Shown here: positions 44,334 through 52,913 of the stretch, piece by piece
Numbering within the stretch: position 1 is the stretch's first letter
Layout: each line of letters starts with the position of its first letter
Program-made: the position numbers and the translations under genes
The notes under the pieces: generated by a model
Database searches by the model: none
What the model saw: the letters and a program-made list of their open reading frames with translations, nothing else
What the model was told of the DNA's origin: nothing
Assembly (NCBI RefSeq): GCF_028401415.2
Contig: NZ_CP171821.2
Coordinates: forward strand, 744,001 to 808,000
Reading direction: 5' to 3'
Length of the DNA stretch: 64,000 bases
From: Glaciecola sp028401415
Lineage (GTDB): Bacteria > Pseudomonadota > Gammaproteobacteria > Enterobacterales > Alteromonadaceae

Positions 44334-44543
44334 CTAGTACATTGAATTAGGACTAGCGTCAGGATTTATCTCACCGGCAACCTCATCGGGGTCAATATCA
44401 AGTTCCAGTAAGGTACCTCGAACAAAGTCAATTTGCTCAAGCACGCGTTTATAACCCTCTCCATATTCGTACTTATTGACTTCTATGGTTTGCGGCATAA
44501 AGGTGAACGCAATTTTTAGTGCTTGGATTTGATCTTCGGTCAT
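44334..44543 (-). CDS. Small acidic hypothetical protein
   Basis: A 69-residue soluble, acidic protein beginning MTEDQIQALKIAFTFMPQTI and ending DPDEVAGEINPDASPNSMY. No signal peptide or membrane segment and no family I can assign. AAGGGCAAG lies upstream of the ATG. It converges with the lipoprotein gene. Its codon pattern and conserved-looking start suggest a real gene, but a chance frame cannot be excluded. Confidence 0.55.
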   Translation of the reverse strand: MTEDQIQALKIAFTFMPQTIEVNKYEYGEGYKRVLEQIDFVRGTLLELDIDPDEVAGEINPDASPNSMY

Positions 44544-44622
44544 AGCTACTTGCCCTTATTTAATTTTACAAAGACGACAGTACTGTATGCATGAGAGAAA
44601 TGCATGTTAATACTTCACCGCA

Positions 44623-46386
44623 TTATCGGCCAATGGCCAAACCTTCTCTGCGTGGATCTGCGCCGCCTATCAACTTTCCTTGTCGAACATGAATACCATG
44701 TAAACCACTATTTAAATCAATTACTCTGACGTCATGCCCCAGTTCACTAAGCTCTGCCTCTAAGCCCGCAATCGGACTTCCCTTTTCCAAAGCGGTATAG
44801 TCATTACGGTTAGTAAAACGGGGGGCGCTGATAGCCTCTTGTACGTTCATTTCGAAATCTATTACGTTTATTACCGCTTGCGCAACATAGTTAATAATGC
44901 GGCTCCCGCCCGGAGAACCGATAACCAGCTCCAATTCGCCGTCTTGATTAAAAATCATGCTTGGGGACATGCTGCTGCGAGGTCGTTTATACGGTTGCAC
45001 TCGATTTAAAACCGGCTTTCCGTCCTTTTCAGGCGAGAGCGCAAAGTCGGTTAACTGGTTGTTTAACAAAAAGCCACCAACCATTACGCCAGAGCCAAAC
45101 ATAAATTCAATGCTGGTCGTCATTGAAACAGCGTTTCCATCTTTATCAACAATAGAAATATGGCTTGTGCTATTTAGTTCGTAAGCATCGTCTTTCGCCG
45201 CCGCTAATGAAGGGTATGGCTTGCCTGGGGACGCTTTTTGATAAGGTTCAGTGAGCGAAATTAAGCCTGCACGCTTAGACAAATACTGTTCATCTACCAG
45301 TGGTTTTGCGGAAAGGCCAAGAAAGTCTAAGTCTGCTATGTAAATAGAACGGTCTGCAAACGCAAGCGAACTTGCTTGAGTAAAAGCGTGAACGAGTTCT
45401 TTACTTTGCGAGCCAAAACTCGCCAAATCGAACTGCTCAAGCCCTTTTAAAATTTGATACACACTCACACCGCCTGAACTTGGCGGCGCCATAGAGCAAA
45501 TAGAATATTTTCGATAATCGCCGCACATAGGGGCGCGTTGAATCGCCTCGTAGTTGCGCAGATCTCGCGTACTCATTCTGCCTGGATTGGTTGGTGCAAG
45601 GCGCACCGCTTCGGCGATTTTCTCAGCCAAAGGCCCGGAATAAAAGTAGTCTACGCCTTCGTTTGCAATACTGTGTAGCGTATCTGCAAGCTCGTGGTTT
45701 TTACGCAGCTCACCTTCCACTAGCCATTGCCCATTGGGTTTAAAGTAACTAGAAGCCGCTTCAAAGGTGTTCAAAGCTGGGTGTAAATCTCTTTGTAACA
45801 GCCCCGCTAACCTTGGCGATACTTCAAACCCTTCTCTGGCCAAATAAATGGTATCACTGAACAGTTGCTTCCAAGGCAGTTTGCCATGTTTTTGATGCGC
45901 CATGTCTAGCGCCTTTAACACACCTGGCACACCAACGGACTTGCCGCCTACAACAGATTCACGCCATGACATAACTTCACCGTCTTTGAAAAAAACGTCC
46001 TCAGTAATGTTAGCAGGTGCAAGCTCTCGCCCGTCATAAGTAAAAAGCTGCTTTTTAGTATTGTCCCAGTACAAAATAAACGCACCGCCACCAATACCAG
46101 AGGACTGAGGCTCCACTAACGTCAGCATCGCCTGCACTGCAACCGCCGCGTCAAGCGCAGAACCACCCTGCTCTAATATTTTAAGGCCAGCATTAGATGC
46201 ATGAGGATTGGCCGATGCAACCATGTAATGCTTCGCTTCGGCGGCTTGCTTTTGATACCACCCCGTTGCGGCTTCTGGCTCTCTGTCTTCCCAAACCTGG
46301 GTTTGTGAGTGAGCACTGAACATTGCAACAGCCGCGATGCCTGCACATAAAAATCCAAATACTTTGGGCGATAAAGCTCTTTGCAT
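44623..46386 (-). CDS. ggt: Gamma-glutamyltransferase (glutathione hydrolase)
   Basis: A periplasmic N-terminal nucleophile hydrolase of 587 residues that cleaves gamma-glutamyl bonds of glutathione. The signal peptide is MQRALSPKVFGFLCAGIAAV to about residue 28. The precursor is cut before the catalytic Thr of NSTSHISIVDKDGNAVSM (about residue 392). Conserved PSSGGVSVYQIL and GSPGGSRIINYVAQAV segments are present. Length and motifs are normal, so it looks active. It is alone on the minus strand, with small flanking genes. Confidence 0.92.
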   Translation of the reverse strand: MQRALSPKVFGFLCAGIAAVAMFSAHSQTQVWEDREPEAATGWYQKQAAEAKHYMVASANPHASNAGLKILEQGGSALDAAVAVQAMLTLVEPQSSGIGGGAFILYWDNTKKQLFTYDGRELAPANITEDVFFKDGEVMSWRESVVGGKSVGVPGVLKALDMAHQKHGKLPWKQLFSDTIYLAREGFEVSPRLAGLLQRDLHPALNTFEAASSYFKPNGQWLVEGELRKNHELADTLHSIANEGVDYFYSGPLAEKIAEAVRLAPTNPGRMSTRDLRNYEAIQRAPMCGDYRKYSICSMAPPSSGGVSVYQILKGLEQFDLASFGSQSKELVHAFTQASSLAFADRSIYIADLDFLGLSAKPLVDEQYLSKRAGLISLTEPYQKASPGKPYPSLAAAKDDAYELNSTSHISIVDKDGNAVSMTTSIEFMFGSGVMVGGFLLNNQLTDFALSPEKDGKPVLNRVQPYKRPRSSMSPSMIFNQDGELELVIGSPGGSRIINYVAQAVINVIDFEMNVQEAISAPRFTNRNDYTALEKGSPIAGLEAELSELGHDVRVIDLNSGLHGIHVRQGKLIGGADPRREGLAIGR

Positions 46387-46737
46387 GTCTTTCCCGTGAT
46401 GGTGAATGGTTACGTTATTACGTGAATATTAATCAGTGTATTAGCATACAAGCAAGGGTTTGTTTTATAAACCATAAAGAAATAAATAAGCGGAATGAAG
46501 CGTAGTGCTGGTCACAAGGTAAAGACGAATTAAGTCTGACATCAAAAGCGCGCCTGTTGAGAGCACTTGTGATTATGAACGACTTTGCAACAAGTCAGGA
46601 AGCACTGCTCGGTAGTTCATGTAGTTCACCTGAATGCAAACGCGTATGTAAGACAAAGCTGTGCTTGAGTTGTTTGAATTGAATTGATGAAGCAGAAAAT
46701 ATTAAAACAAGCCATCCATGGCTTTGGAGACTTCTCC
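46387..46737. other. Intergenic region, ggt / EF-hand gene
   Basis: About 350 bases. I see no gene, no repeat and no clear terminator. It should contain the ggt promoter in its left part. An imperfect AGCCAT-CC-ATGGCT dyad near 46710-46726 has too small a loop to be a terminator. Confidence 0.5.
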
Positions 46738-46974
46738 CTAGAGACCCGTTGTAGCAAACTCTTCTTCGCTGATGTTGCCGTCTGCATCAAGATCAATCAG
46801 CTCGAAATTTTCGCTCAAGGTTGAGTGTGCTTGTGCTTCTGATGTAGAAATCATGCCATCAGCATTGACATCAAGCTCTTTGAATAGGTCGCTTTGTGCT
46901 AGGGCACTGAAACTCATCGCGCCGGCACAAAGTGATGCAAGCAAGGTCAGTTTGAAAGTTGTTTGTTTGGTCAT
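46738..46974 (-). CDS. Exported EF-hand protein 1
   Basis: A 78-residue periplasmic or secreted protein. A signal peptide MTKQTTFKLTLLASLCAGAM ends at about ALAQ (26). Two EF-hand loops follow, DVNADGMISTSEA and DLDADGNISEEEF, each with the Asp/Asn/Asp and terminal Glu calcium ligands. This is the calmodulin-like minimal pair. It lies 50 bases downstream of a second EF-hand gene of the same design. Confidence 0.85.
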   Translation of the reverse strand: MTKQTTFKLTLLASLCAGAMSFSALAQSDLFKELDVNADGMISTSEAQAHSTLSENFELIDLDADGNISEEEFATTGL

Positions 46975-47023
46975 AATAATATTCCTTTTATATGATATCT
47001 AAGCTAAAGAAGAAGTCCTTAGC

Positions 47024-47266
47024 TTATTGGTCCAAGCCAGCAGCTGAAAATTCTGCCCAAGAAATCACACCGTCAGCGTCTGTATCGACTTCGGCAAACG
47101 TAGCGCTCAATGTTGCATGTGCCTGCGCTTCTGATTGTGAAATTACACCATCTTGGTCGGTATCTAGTTCATCAAAAGTCCCTTCTGAGGCACCCGCTGA
47201 TGCAGCAATACCGATTGCGAAAATAGTAGTCAGTAATGGAAAAGCTAGATTTTTTGAAAGTTTCAT
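47024..47266 (-). CDS. Exported EF-hand protein 2
   Basis: An 80-residue relative of the previous gene with a signal peptide (MKLSKNLAFPLLTTIFAIGI, cleaved near ASAGA). Its two EF-hands are DTDQDGVISQSEA and DTDADGVISWAEF. The shared middle AQAHATLSATFAEVD versus AQAHSTLSENFELID shows that the two arose by tandem duplication. AGGAGA precedes the ATG. Role: calcium binding or buffering in the periplasm, inferred. Confidence 0.85.
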   Translation of the reverse strand: MKLSKNLAFPLLTTIFAIGIAASAGASEGTFDELDTDQDGVISQSEAQAHATLSATFAEVDTDADGVISWAEFSAAGLDQ

Positions 47267-47714
47267 AATGTTTCTCCTAACGTTTATGAAGATGCGCCTT
47301 ACGTGCGCTTCACCATTGCTACTACAGTTTCCGTGCCATTTCTAAAAAATTGTTTGTAATCATAAAGTTAGCCTTAATACGCATTTATCGCTTGCACGTT
47401 TCTGTAGCTAGTCATCTACAATTAAGTCAGGAGAAAAGTGGGTTTTTAGATAAGTAATTGAAAAATATAACCTTTTAAATTTTTCAAGCTGTTGCCATTC
47501 AAATACTTAAGGCTAAGACATGCCTTGTAACGCTTGTAATACATGGCTTGTCGCTAGTAACTAATAATTGTCTCAGTATTCGATGTGTACTATTGTGGGG
47601 TAACTAAGCGTAAAACAAATCTCGCTCTGCGCAGTTCTGTATTTCAGGCAAGATCTCAAATGATGCACCATTGTGTTGATGTGTTGGTTCATCCAAACAA
47701 AGGAAATGCTAATC
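47267..47714. other. Intergenic region upstream of EF-hand 2 and the hydrolase gene
   Basis: About 448 AT-rich bases between divergent genes. Promoters for both are expected here. I see no repeats, riboswitch or RNA gene. A plus-strand frame from 47673 is just an extension of the hydrolase gene without its own ribosome site. Confidence 0.5.
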
Positions 47715-48794
47715 ATGTATGTCGTCACTAACCGAGAAATATTCACCGATAGAGAGGGCTTAGAACAGTTCGGAGAACGCCCAAACGCAAAAGGCCCCAA
47801 TGAACTTAGGGTATTAAAGGTGGAGAGAAATCGAGGCAAGTATAAGATTGAGCTATTGGAAGATGAATTACCTGAATCAAGGGCAAAAGCGCTGATTAAA
47901 GAACATGCGCTTAATCTCGACCCTGAAGCTCAGCACTGGATTAGCTTAGAGGTGGCGGTGCACGTGACGCAGCAAGCGCGTAAAAAAAAGACGCACGTTT
48001 TGTTTTTCGTGCATGGTTTTAATAATGATGCAGGTGATGTCATCGAGAGAGCGTTTTACTTGCAAGACAAATATGGCGTTGAAGTCATCCCTTTCACTTG
48101 GCCAGCCAATGGCGGTGGCGCTGCGGGGGCTGCATCATATAAGTCGGATAAGCGGGATGCTAGAGCATCGACCGGCGCACTAGAGCGTATTTTAAAAACA
48201 ATGCGAGAGCACTTCGTGGTAATTAACGAAGGTCAGCAGCTTAAATTACTGGCACAAGCTAACGAAAAACATCCAAAAAATAAAGAAGCCCGAGATTGCC
48301 TGTATTCACGCCTTATAGAAAAAGAATGCCCCTTTACCTTTAACGCTATGTTCCACAGCATGGGAAATTACTTACTCAAACAAATGTTGAAAAGCTCCAC
48401 CAACGAAGGTAATGATTTAACCTTTGACAATGTCGTGCTAGTAGCCGCCGACACCAATAACGCAGATCACAAAACTTGGGTCGACACCATACGATTTCGC
48501 AAACGCTTGTTTATCACAATTAATGAAGAAGACATTGCATTAAAACTATCCAGAGCAAAATTTGGCTCCAACCAATTGGCCAGACTCGGACACTACATTC
48601 GCGCTTTGGATGCTGAAAATGCTCACTACATTAATTTTACGTCCGCTAATTGGGTAAAACGCTCGCACGCATATTTTGAAGAGCCGGCAGAAAAGAATGA
48701 AAAGGTAAAAGCTTTTTTCCAAGAAGCCTTTACGGGAAAGTCAGCAGAACTGTCACTCAAGTATCGAGCAGAGGGTAATTGGTATGAAGTTTAA
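47715..48794 (+). CDS. DUF900-like alpha/beta hydrolase
   Basis: A 359-residue cytoplasmic protein with an alpha/beta-hydrolase start: HVLFFVHGFNNDAGDVIERA (HGF motif), then EVIPFTWPANGGG. The nucleophile elbow is FHSMGNYLLKQML (about residue 215), HSMGN in place of the usual GxSxG. The ATG at 47715 (MYVVTNREIF) is preceded by AAAGGAAA; the frame upstream has no ribosome site. The function of the DUF900 family is unknown. Confidence 0.82.
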   Translation: MYVVTNREIFTDREGLEQFGERPNAKGPNELRVLKVERNRGKYKIELLEDELPESRAKALIKEHALNLDPEAQHWISLEVAVHVTQQARKKKTHVLFFVHGFNNDAGDVIERAFYLQDKYGVEVIPFTWPANGGGAAGAASYKSDKRDARASTGALERILKTMREHFVVINEGQQLKLLAQANEKHPKNKEARDCLYSRLIEKECPFTFNAMFHSMGNYLLKQMLKSSTNEGNDLTFDNVVLVAADTNNADHKTWVDTIRFRKRLFITINEEDIALKLSRAKFGSNQLARLGHYIRALDAENAHYINFTSANWVKRSHAYFEEPAEKNEKVKAFFQEAFTGKSAELSLKYRAEGNWYEV

Positions 48795-48796
48795 GG

Positions 48797-49070
48797 TTTG
48801 AATGGACATCAGTAAATCCCCAAAATTTCGCTTGCGCAGGATGGGCTCAAGGGTTAACTTGCAAGATAGACTCTGATGAATCGGTTTTGCACTGTCTTGA
48901 GTACGTGCATAGTCACTGCGCAATATATGACTTATAGGCATGTGTTTATAGTAATTTGCTAAAGCTTCGGCTTGTTTATGTCCACGACTCGTTAGAGGCG
49001 TATCAGGCGTTTGCACGATGCGAGCAATATTGCCCTGGGTCTCGGCATGTCTAGTAAGGTAAATCCACAC
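48797..49070 (-). pseudogene. Truncated histidine phosphatase (phosphoglycerate mutase-like)
   Basis: The minus-strand frame begins MWIYLTRHAETQGNIARIVQ with the RHAET catalytic motif and continues through PLTSRGHKQAEALANYYKHM and LEPILRKRNFGDL. The family continues for another 100 residues with the second His motif, but here the homology stops after RNFGDL and the frame ends at 48753 inside the hydrolase gene. The gene is therefore cut off at its 3' end, most likely inactive. Confidence 0.75.
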
Positions 49071-49255
49071 GTTATCGTTTTGTCACTTATAAGGTTCCCA
49101 ATTCAAAAGCTTGTCATAAATTAATAGTTTTAGAAAGCGAATCATAAATGAAAGCTTATTTGTTGCGTAAAACCAGTATGTTAAAATCAATATAGAGAGA
49201 CAACTATCAAGCACAGCTTGCACAACATCTACCTTACTGATGCTAATGTGCGTCT

Positions 49256-49726
49256 TTACCGAGCACCTATGTTAGATAGAGCATAAGTGAGCGCATCGTG
49301 ACTCAAGTTGTTCATGGCAATAGCTTGTAGCTTTGTAACGCGTTGCGCAATTTCGTCAATACACGCTAAAAAAGCCTCCTTAACTTTCATATCATCCCCT
49401 TCTATTTTTGACGGATCTTGCAAGCCCCAATGCACCCTCACACTCTGGTTAAAATACACTGGACAGGTTTCACCTGCTGCAGCGTCACACACGGTGATCA
49501 CCACATCAGGCTTAAAACCTTCAAAATCATCCCAAGATTGGCTACACAAGCCGTCTGTGGAATATCCCGTTTGTTTCAGGTACGTAAGCGATAGCGGGTG
49601 CACAATACCTGCAGGCTGACTGCCTGCGCTTCTGGCTTCAATCACATCACCCGCAATTTCGTTGGTGATTGCCTCAGATAAGATGCTTCTGCATCTGTTG
49701 TGAGTGCAAATGTATAGGATCTTCAA
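49256..49726 (-). CDS. ArsC-type low-molecular-weight phosphatase/arsenate reductase
   Basis: A 156-residue thioredoxin-coupled arsenate reductase or LMW protein-tyrosine-phosphatase relative. The P-loop is CTHNRCRS (Cys-x5-Arg, about residues 7-14). Further features are ARSAGSQPAGIVHPLS, VVITVCDAAAGETCP and VHWGLQDPSKIEG, all typical of ArsC. The TTG start at 49726, with GGGAG 5 bases upstream, gives the standard N-terminus; the longer frame lacks homology. No other arsenic genes are nearby, so its role may be detoxification or signalling. Confidence 0.88.
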   Translation of the reverse strand: MKILYICTHNRCRSILSEAITNEIAGDVIEARSAGSQPAGIVHPLSLTYLKQTGYSTDGLCSQSWDDFEGFKPDVVITVCDAAAGETCPVYFNQSVRVHWGLQDPSKIEGDDMKVKEAFLACIDEIAQRVTKLQAIAMNNLSHDALTYALSNIGAR

Positions 49727-49964
49727 AGATAACTCCCTTTTACATGACGCGAATTTGAGCATAATAGGTGGCGATACACACCAACGCAAAACAATACAGT
49801 AAATTAGATGGCATTCGCTTTTTTTTGTCGAAGTCATGATGAAGCGGAAGTACCGATGCTGTTTGATTTAGAGCCTCAATCTTCACATGATTATTCCCTA
49901 ATGATTAAGAGATTGGCACATCTCTCGCCTTTACCATACACTTGCTGCTGACTCTTTTGGCACG

Positions 49965-50588
49965 ATGGATTCACCAACGGTGGGAAACCTTACAAAGAAA
50001 TTAATCACAAAATCGGGCGCTTGTGTTTTGATTGTTTGCGTGTGTTTGATATTTGCTTTGTTAGCACTTTTAGATCCAATCGGCGAACTGACATACTCGT
50101 TGGACGCATTTGCACTTACTCAGTCCGCTTTGAATAAACAAGAATATTGGCGGCTTTTTACTGCCCATTTCGTGCATAGTAACGTTGCGCATCTTGGACT
50201 CAATATTGCCGGTTGCATCCTCACTTGGGCGTTATTTTACGAATACTTATCTACAAAACGATTAGCCTTACTACTGCCTGTTTGCACCTTAGGATTGTCG
50301 TTAATATTGCTCATGGTAGCGCCGACGATTTGGTATGTTGGCTTATCGGGCACGCTTCATGGGGTGTTTGCCTTTGCGCTATGTTTCGACATAAAGACCA
50401 AAAGAATGACCACCTACCTACTTGTATTGATTGGAGTAGCAAAGCTGATTTATGAGCAGTTGGGTGGCTCTACTGAAGATACGGCAAATTTAATTGGCGT
50501 TGCGGTAGCGGTAGATGGTCATTTGTATGGCGCCGTGTTAGGTGTCTTAAGCGCTGCGATTGTCATGTTATTGGAAAAAAGAACATAG
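49965..50588 (+). CDS. rrtA: Rhombosortase (rhomboid-like protease for GlyGly-CTERM proteins)
   Basis: A 207-residue intramembrane protease with about six transmembrane helices. Rhomboid-type features: YWRLFTAHFVHSNVAHLGLN near residues 65-84, the catalytic Ser in WYVGLSGTLHGVFAFAL (GLSG), and the catalytic His in VDGHLYGAVLG. This short form with GLSGxLHG is the rhombosortase subfamily, which processes GlyGly-CTERM tails. The S8 protease at 27041-31258 carries such a tail. The first ATG is used; a strong ribosome site is not seen. Confidence 0.85.
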   Translation: MDSPTVGNLTKKLITKSGACVLIVCVCLIFALLALLDPIGELTYSLDAFALTQSALNKQEYWRLFTAHFVHSNVAHLGLNIAGCILTWALFYEYLSTKRLALLLPVCTLGLSLILLMVAPTIWYVGLSGTLHGVFAFALCFDIKTKRMTTYLLVLIGVAKLIYEQLGGSTEDTANLIGVAVAVDGHLYGAVLGVLSAAIVMLLEKRT

Positions 50589-50601
50589 CCTCAGTACTTT
50601 T

Positions 50602-51618
50602 TTACCATCTGTTACTTACACCTAAATCCACAACGTCTTCATCTACGGCTCTAAACACATTATTTCTAAGGCGATTATGTTTTGTGCTTCGATTAAAAAA
50701 TACACCCGTGTCTGAGGCACTAAAGCGATTACCACTGATGAAGCTTCCCTCAACGTCGACCAGCAAACTTGTGCTTGTGCCAGCTGCAATACTTGTTGGA
50801 AAACCATTGATTCGATTTCCGACTATTTGATTTTTCAAGCTACCCCTATGGCTAGTTGCCAAACATGCCCCGCCCTGTTTGCCTAAGCCGATGCCAATTT
50901 TTTGTCCGTTTCTCAGCGTGTTATCGTCCACTTCATTATAGGATGACGCGTCAAATTGGATTGCCGGGAAGTTTCCAGATTCTAAAATCTTATTCCCAAG
51001 TATTTGGTTAAAATGCGCCTCGCGTAGCATAATCGCCGAAGCGCGGTTTTTCCAAATATAGTTGTCCGATATCAAATTCTTCTCAGCGTTGGCACCGCAC
51101 AAGTTTACTGCGTGTAAGCCTACCTGGAAAAACTCATTGTTTAAAATGCGATTATTGTTCGCGCTCGCACCGGTCAAGTTTACTGATATTGATACCGCGT
51201 TCCCGCGAACATTAATAAACTTATTCTTTTCAATAAATCCATGGTTGCTATTTGTCGTAATAATCGAGGCTCCCGATTCCACAAAGTTAATATTACTGAT
51301 GCGTAACTTATGTGAATCACTCGCATTAACCGCCATTGAAAAACCAATTAAGTTGCCATTTTTTATGGTTAAACCATCGTATCCTCGAATACGTATACCC
51401 CGGGTTGTTTCGCTTCCCCGGATCGTATATCCATTTAGGTCAATGGTGACATTGTCGCTAAATACGCCGAATACAAAAGACGATGAGGTGCAATCTAAGT
51501 CTCCCGTGAGCGTTATATCACTGTAAATACTTAAGTTACATGCATTGGCTGAAGCAGAAGCACTCGCAAGGCTTAAAAGCATGATAGTGATGATGTTGCG
51601 AAATTTGCTGAGTATCAT
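50602..51618 (-). CDS. Exported right-handed beta-helix protein
   Basis: A 338-residue secreted protein. After a signal peptide (MILSKFRNIITIMLLSLASA, cleaved near ASAN) it has a long series of parallel beta-helix repeats (NosD/polysaccharide-lyase-like), for example NVTIDLNGYTIRGSE, GLTIKNGNLIGFS and NHGFIEKNKFINVRGNAVSI. No catalytic motif is evident. I prefer the ATG at 51618, 8 bases after AGGA; the one at 51624 is too close. It may bind or modify a polysaccharide. Confidence 0.8.
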   Translation of the reverse strand: MILSKFRNIITIMLLSLASASASANACNLSIYSDITLTGDLDCTSSSFVFGVFSDNVTIDLNGYTIRGSETTRGIRIRGYDGLTIKNGNLIGFSMAVNASDSHKLRISNINFVESGASIITTNSNHGFIEKNKFINVRGNAVSISVNLTGASANNNRILNNEFFQVGLHAVNLCGANAEKNLISDNYIWKNRASAIMLREAHFNQILGNKILESGNFPAIQFDASSYNEVDDNTLRNGQKIGIGLGKQGGACLATSHRGSLKNQIVGNRINGFPTSIAAGTSTSLLVDVEGSFISGNRFSASDTGVFFNRSTKHNRLRNNVFRAVDEDVVDLGVSNRW

Positions 51619-51776
51619 TTGCATAATCCTGTTTTTGGTATCGCCTAGCTAGATGTTCAGGAAACGGATAAGCGATGTATTGGCATAGAAACCCTACCCT
51701 TTTCGACAAGGGAAGCAACACATTGCATAGTCAGCAGATGCAAACCTTATAAAAACATTATGTTTTCAAGATAAAA

Positions 51777-52793
51777 TTATTGTTTTTTGAGATGAAGTAC
51801 CGTGTTCCAAACCTCGGAATCTACGGGAATGCCGTTTTTAAGACTATCTTTTTTACATGCAAAACTTTGCTCGCCCGGATAGCGTGGCCGCTTTCCTTCT
51901 TCAATTTCAGTCGCGCTTTGCGTGAAACTGATGATTTCATTCAGCAATTGCGTATGCAGGTCAGAATTAGCCACTTGGCTTTGATCTATGCAGATAAACA
52001 CTTGGGACACGCCAGTTTCTTCAGGTGCTTGCCCCAAACGGTAAGTGGATTGACCGGCACAGAGCAGTGTTGCCAACATATCTAACACCATCGCCAATGC
52101 AGAACCCTTCCAATAGCCAATCGGTAAACTTTGTTGAGTTTCGAGTATATCTTGTGGATGTTTGCTAAGCGCCCCCGTTTTGTCCCAGCCACCTTCGACC
52201 GGCAGCTGCTCATTGTTTTGCGCATAGCTTTCCATTTTTCCAAACGAAAACTGCGACATTGCCATATCAAGCAATATTGGCGAATCTCCATTTGGTATCG
52301 ATATTACAAAAGGATTATTCCCAATGCGAAGTTCTTTACCACCCCAAGCTGGCATATTAGGTTTAGTGTTGGTAAACATAATGGCAATGCAGCCTTGTTG
52401 CGCTGCTCGCCATGCGTAATAACCGCCGCGCATCCAGTGGTTGGTATTTCGTAGTGCGACCATACCCATTGCGTGCTGTTTTGCCAACACTATCGCGCGG
52501 TTGGTGGCTGCTAAGGCATTCAATATCCCTGCCCCTTGCTTACCATCCCAGCGCTCAATACCGCCAAAAGCCTCTACACAGCTTGCTTTCGATTTAATAT
52601 CAACCAAGTCCTTGTCCAAAAACTCAATAAACAAGGGCACTCGATTGATCCCATGAGACTGCACTCCGCAACACGAGTTTTCGGTGAATACCTCGCTAAG
52701 CTTCGCAGCTTCGCTTTGCTGGTAACCTCGATCAACAAATAGTTTGGTAAGGGTGTCGAGCATGTCAGTGGGAGATATACGTAGTGTTGTCAA
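51777..52793 (-). CDS. Malate/L-lactate dehydrogenase (Ldh_2) family oxidoreductase, YiaK-like
   Basis: A 338-residue NAD(P)H-dependent 2-oxoacid reductase. It has the family ENSCCGVQSHGINRVPLFIE segment, the catalytic His in RNTNHWMRGGYY, the substrate loop GGKELRIGNNPFVIS and LDMAMSQFSFGKME. YiaK (2,3-diketo-L-gulonate reductase) is the nearest match by motif; the substrate is not certain. It stands alone, with an S9 peptidase gene upstream. Confidence 0.88.
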   Translation of the reverse strand: MTTLRISPTDMLDTLTKLFVDRGYQQSEAAKLSEVFTENSCCGVQSHGINRVPLFIEFLDKDLVDIKSKASCVEAFGGIERWDGKQGAGILNALAATNRAIVLAKQHAMGMVALRNTNHWMRGGYYAWRAAQQGCIAIMFTNTKPNMPAWGGKELRIGNNPFVISIPNGDSPILLDMAMSQFSFGKMESYAQNNEQLPVEGGWDKTGALSKHPQDILETQQSLPIGYWKGSALAMVLDMLATLLCAGQSTYRLGQAPEETGVSQVFICIDQSQVANSDLHTQLLNEIISFTQSATEIEEGKRPRYPGEQSFACKKDSLKNGIPVDSEVWNTVLHLKKQ

Positions 52794-52816
52794 TTACTTA
52801 AGCCTTCTAATAAATT

Positions 52817-52850
52817 AACCTCAACTCGGGATAAGCGACAGCGCCAAGTA
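52817..52850. repeat. Type B palindromic repeat, left-end fragment
   Basis: AACCTCAACTCGGGATAAGC followed by GACAGCGCCAAGTAGC matches the left end of the type B element at 4348 for about 34 bases. The rest of the element is missing; it ends against the terminator of the S9 peptidase gene. Confidence 0.75.
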
Positions 52851-52852
52851 GC

Positions 52853-52889
52853 AAAAAACCTCGCTAACACATAGCTGTGATAGCGAGGT
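52853..52889 (-). terminator. Intrinsic terminator of the S9 peptidase gene
   Basis: On the minus strand ACCTCGCTA, a 14-base loop, TAGCGAGGT, then six T. The perfect 9-bp stem and T-run begin 24 bases past the peptidase stop. Confidence 0.85.
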
Positions 52890-52913
52890 CTGATATACAA
52901 AACAGTGCTATTT

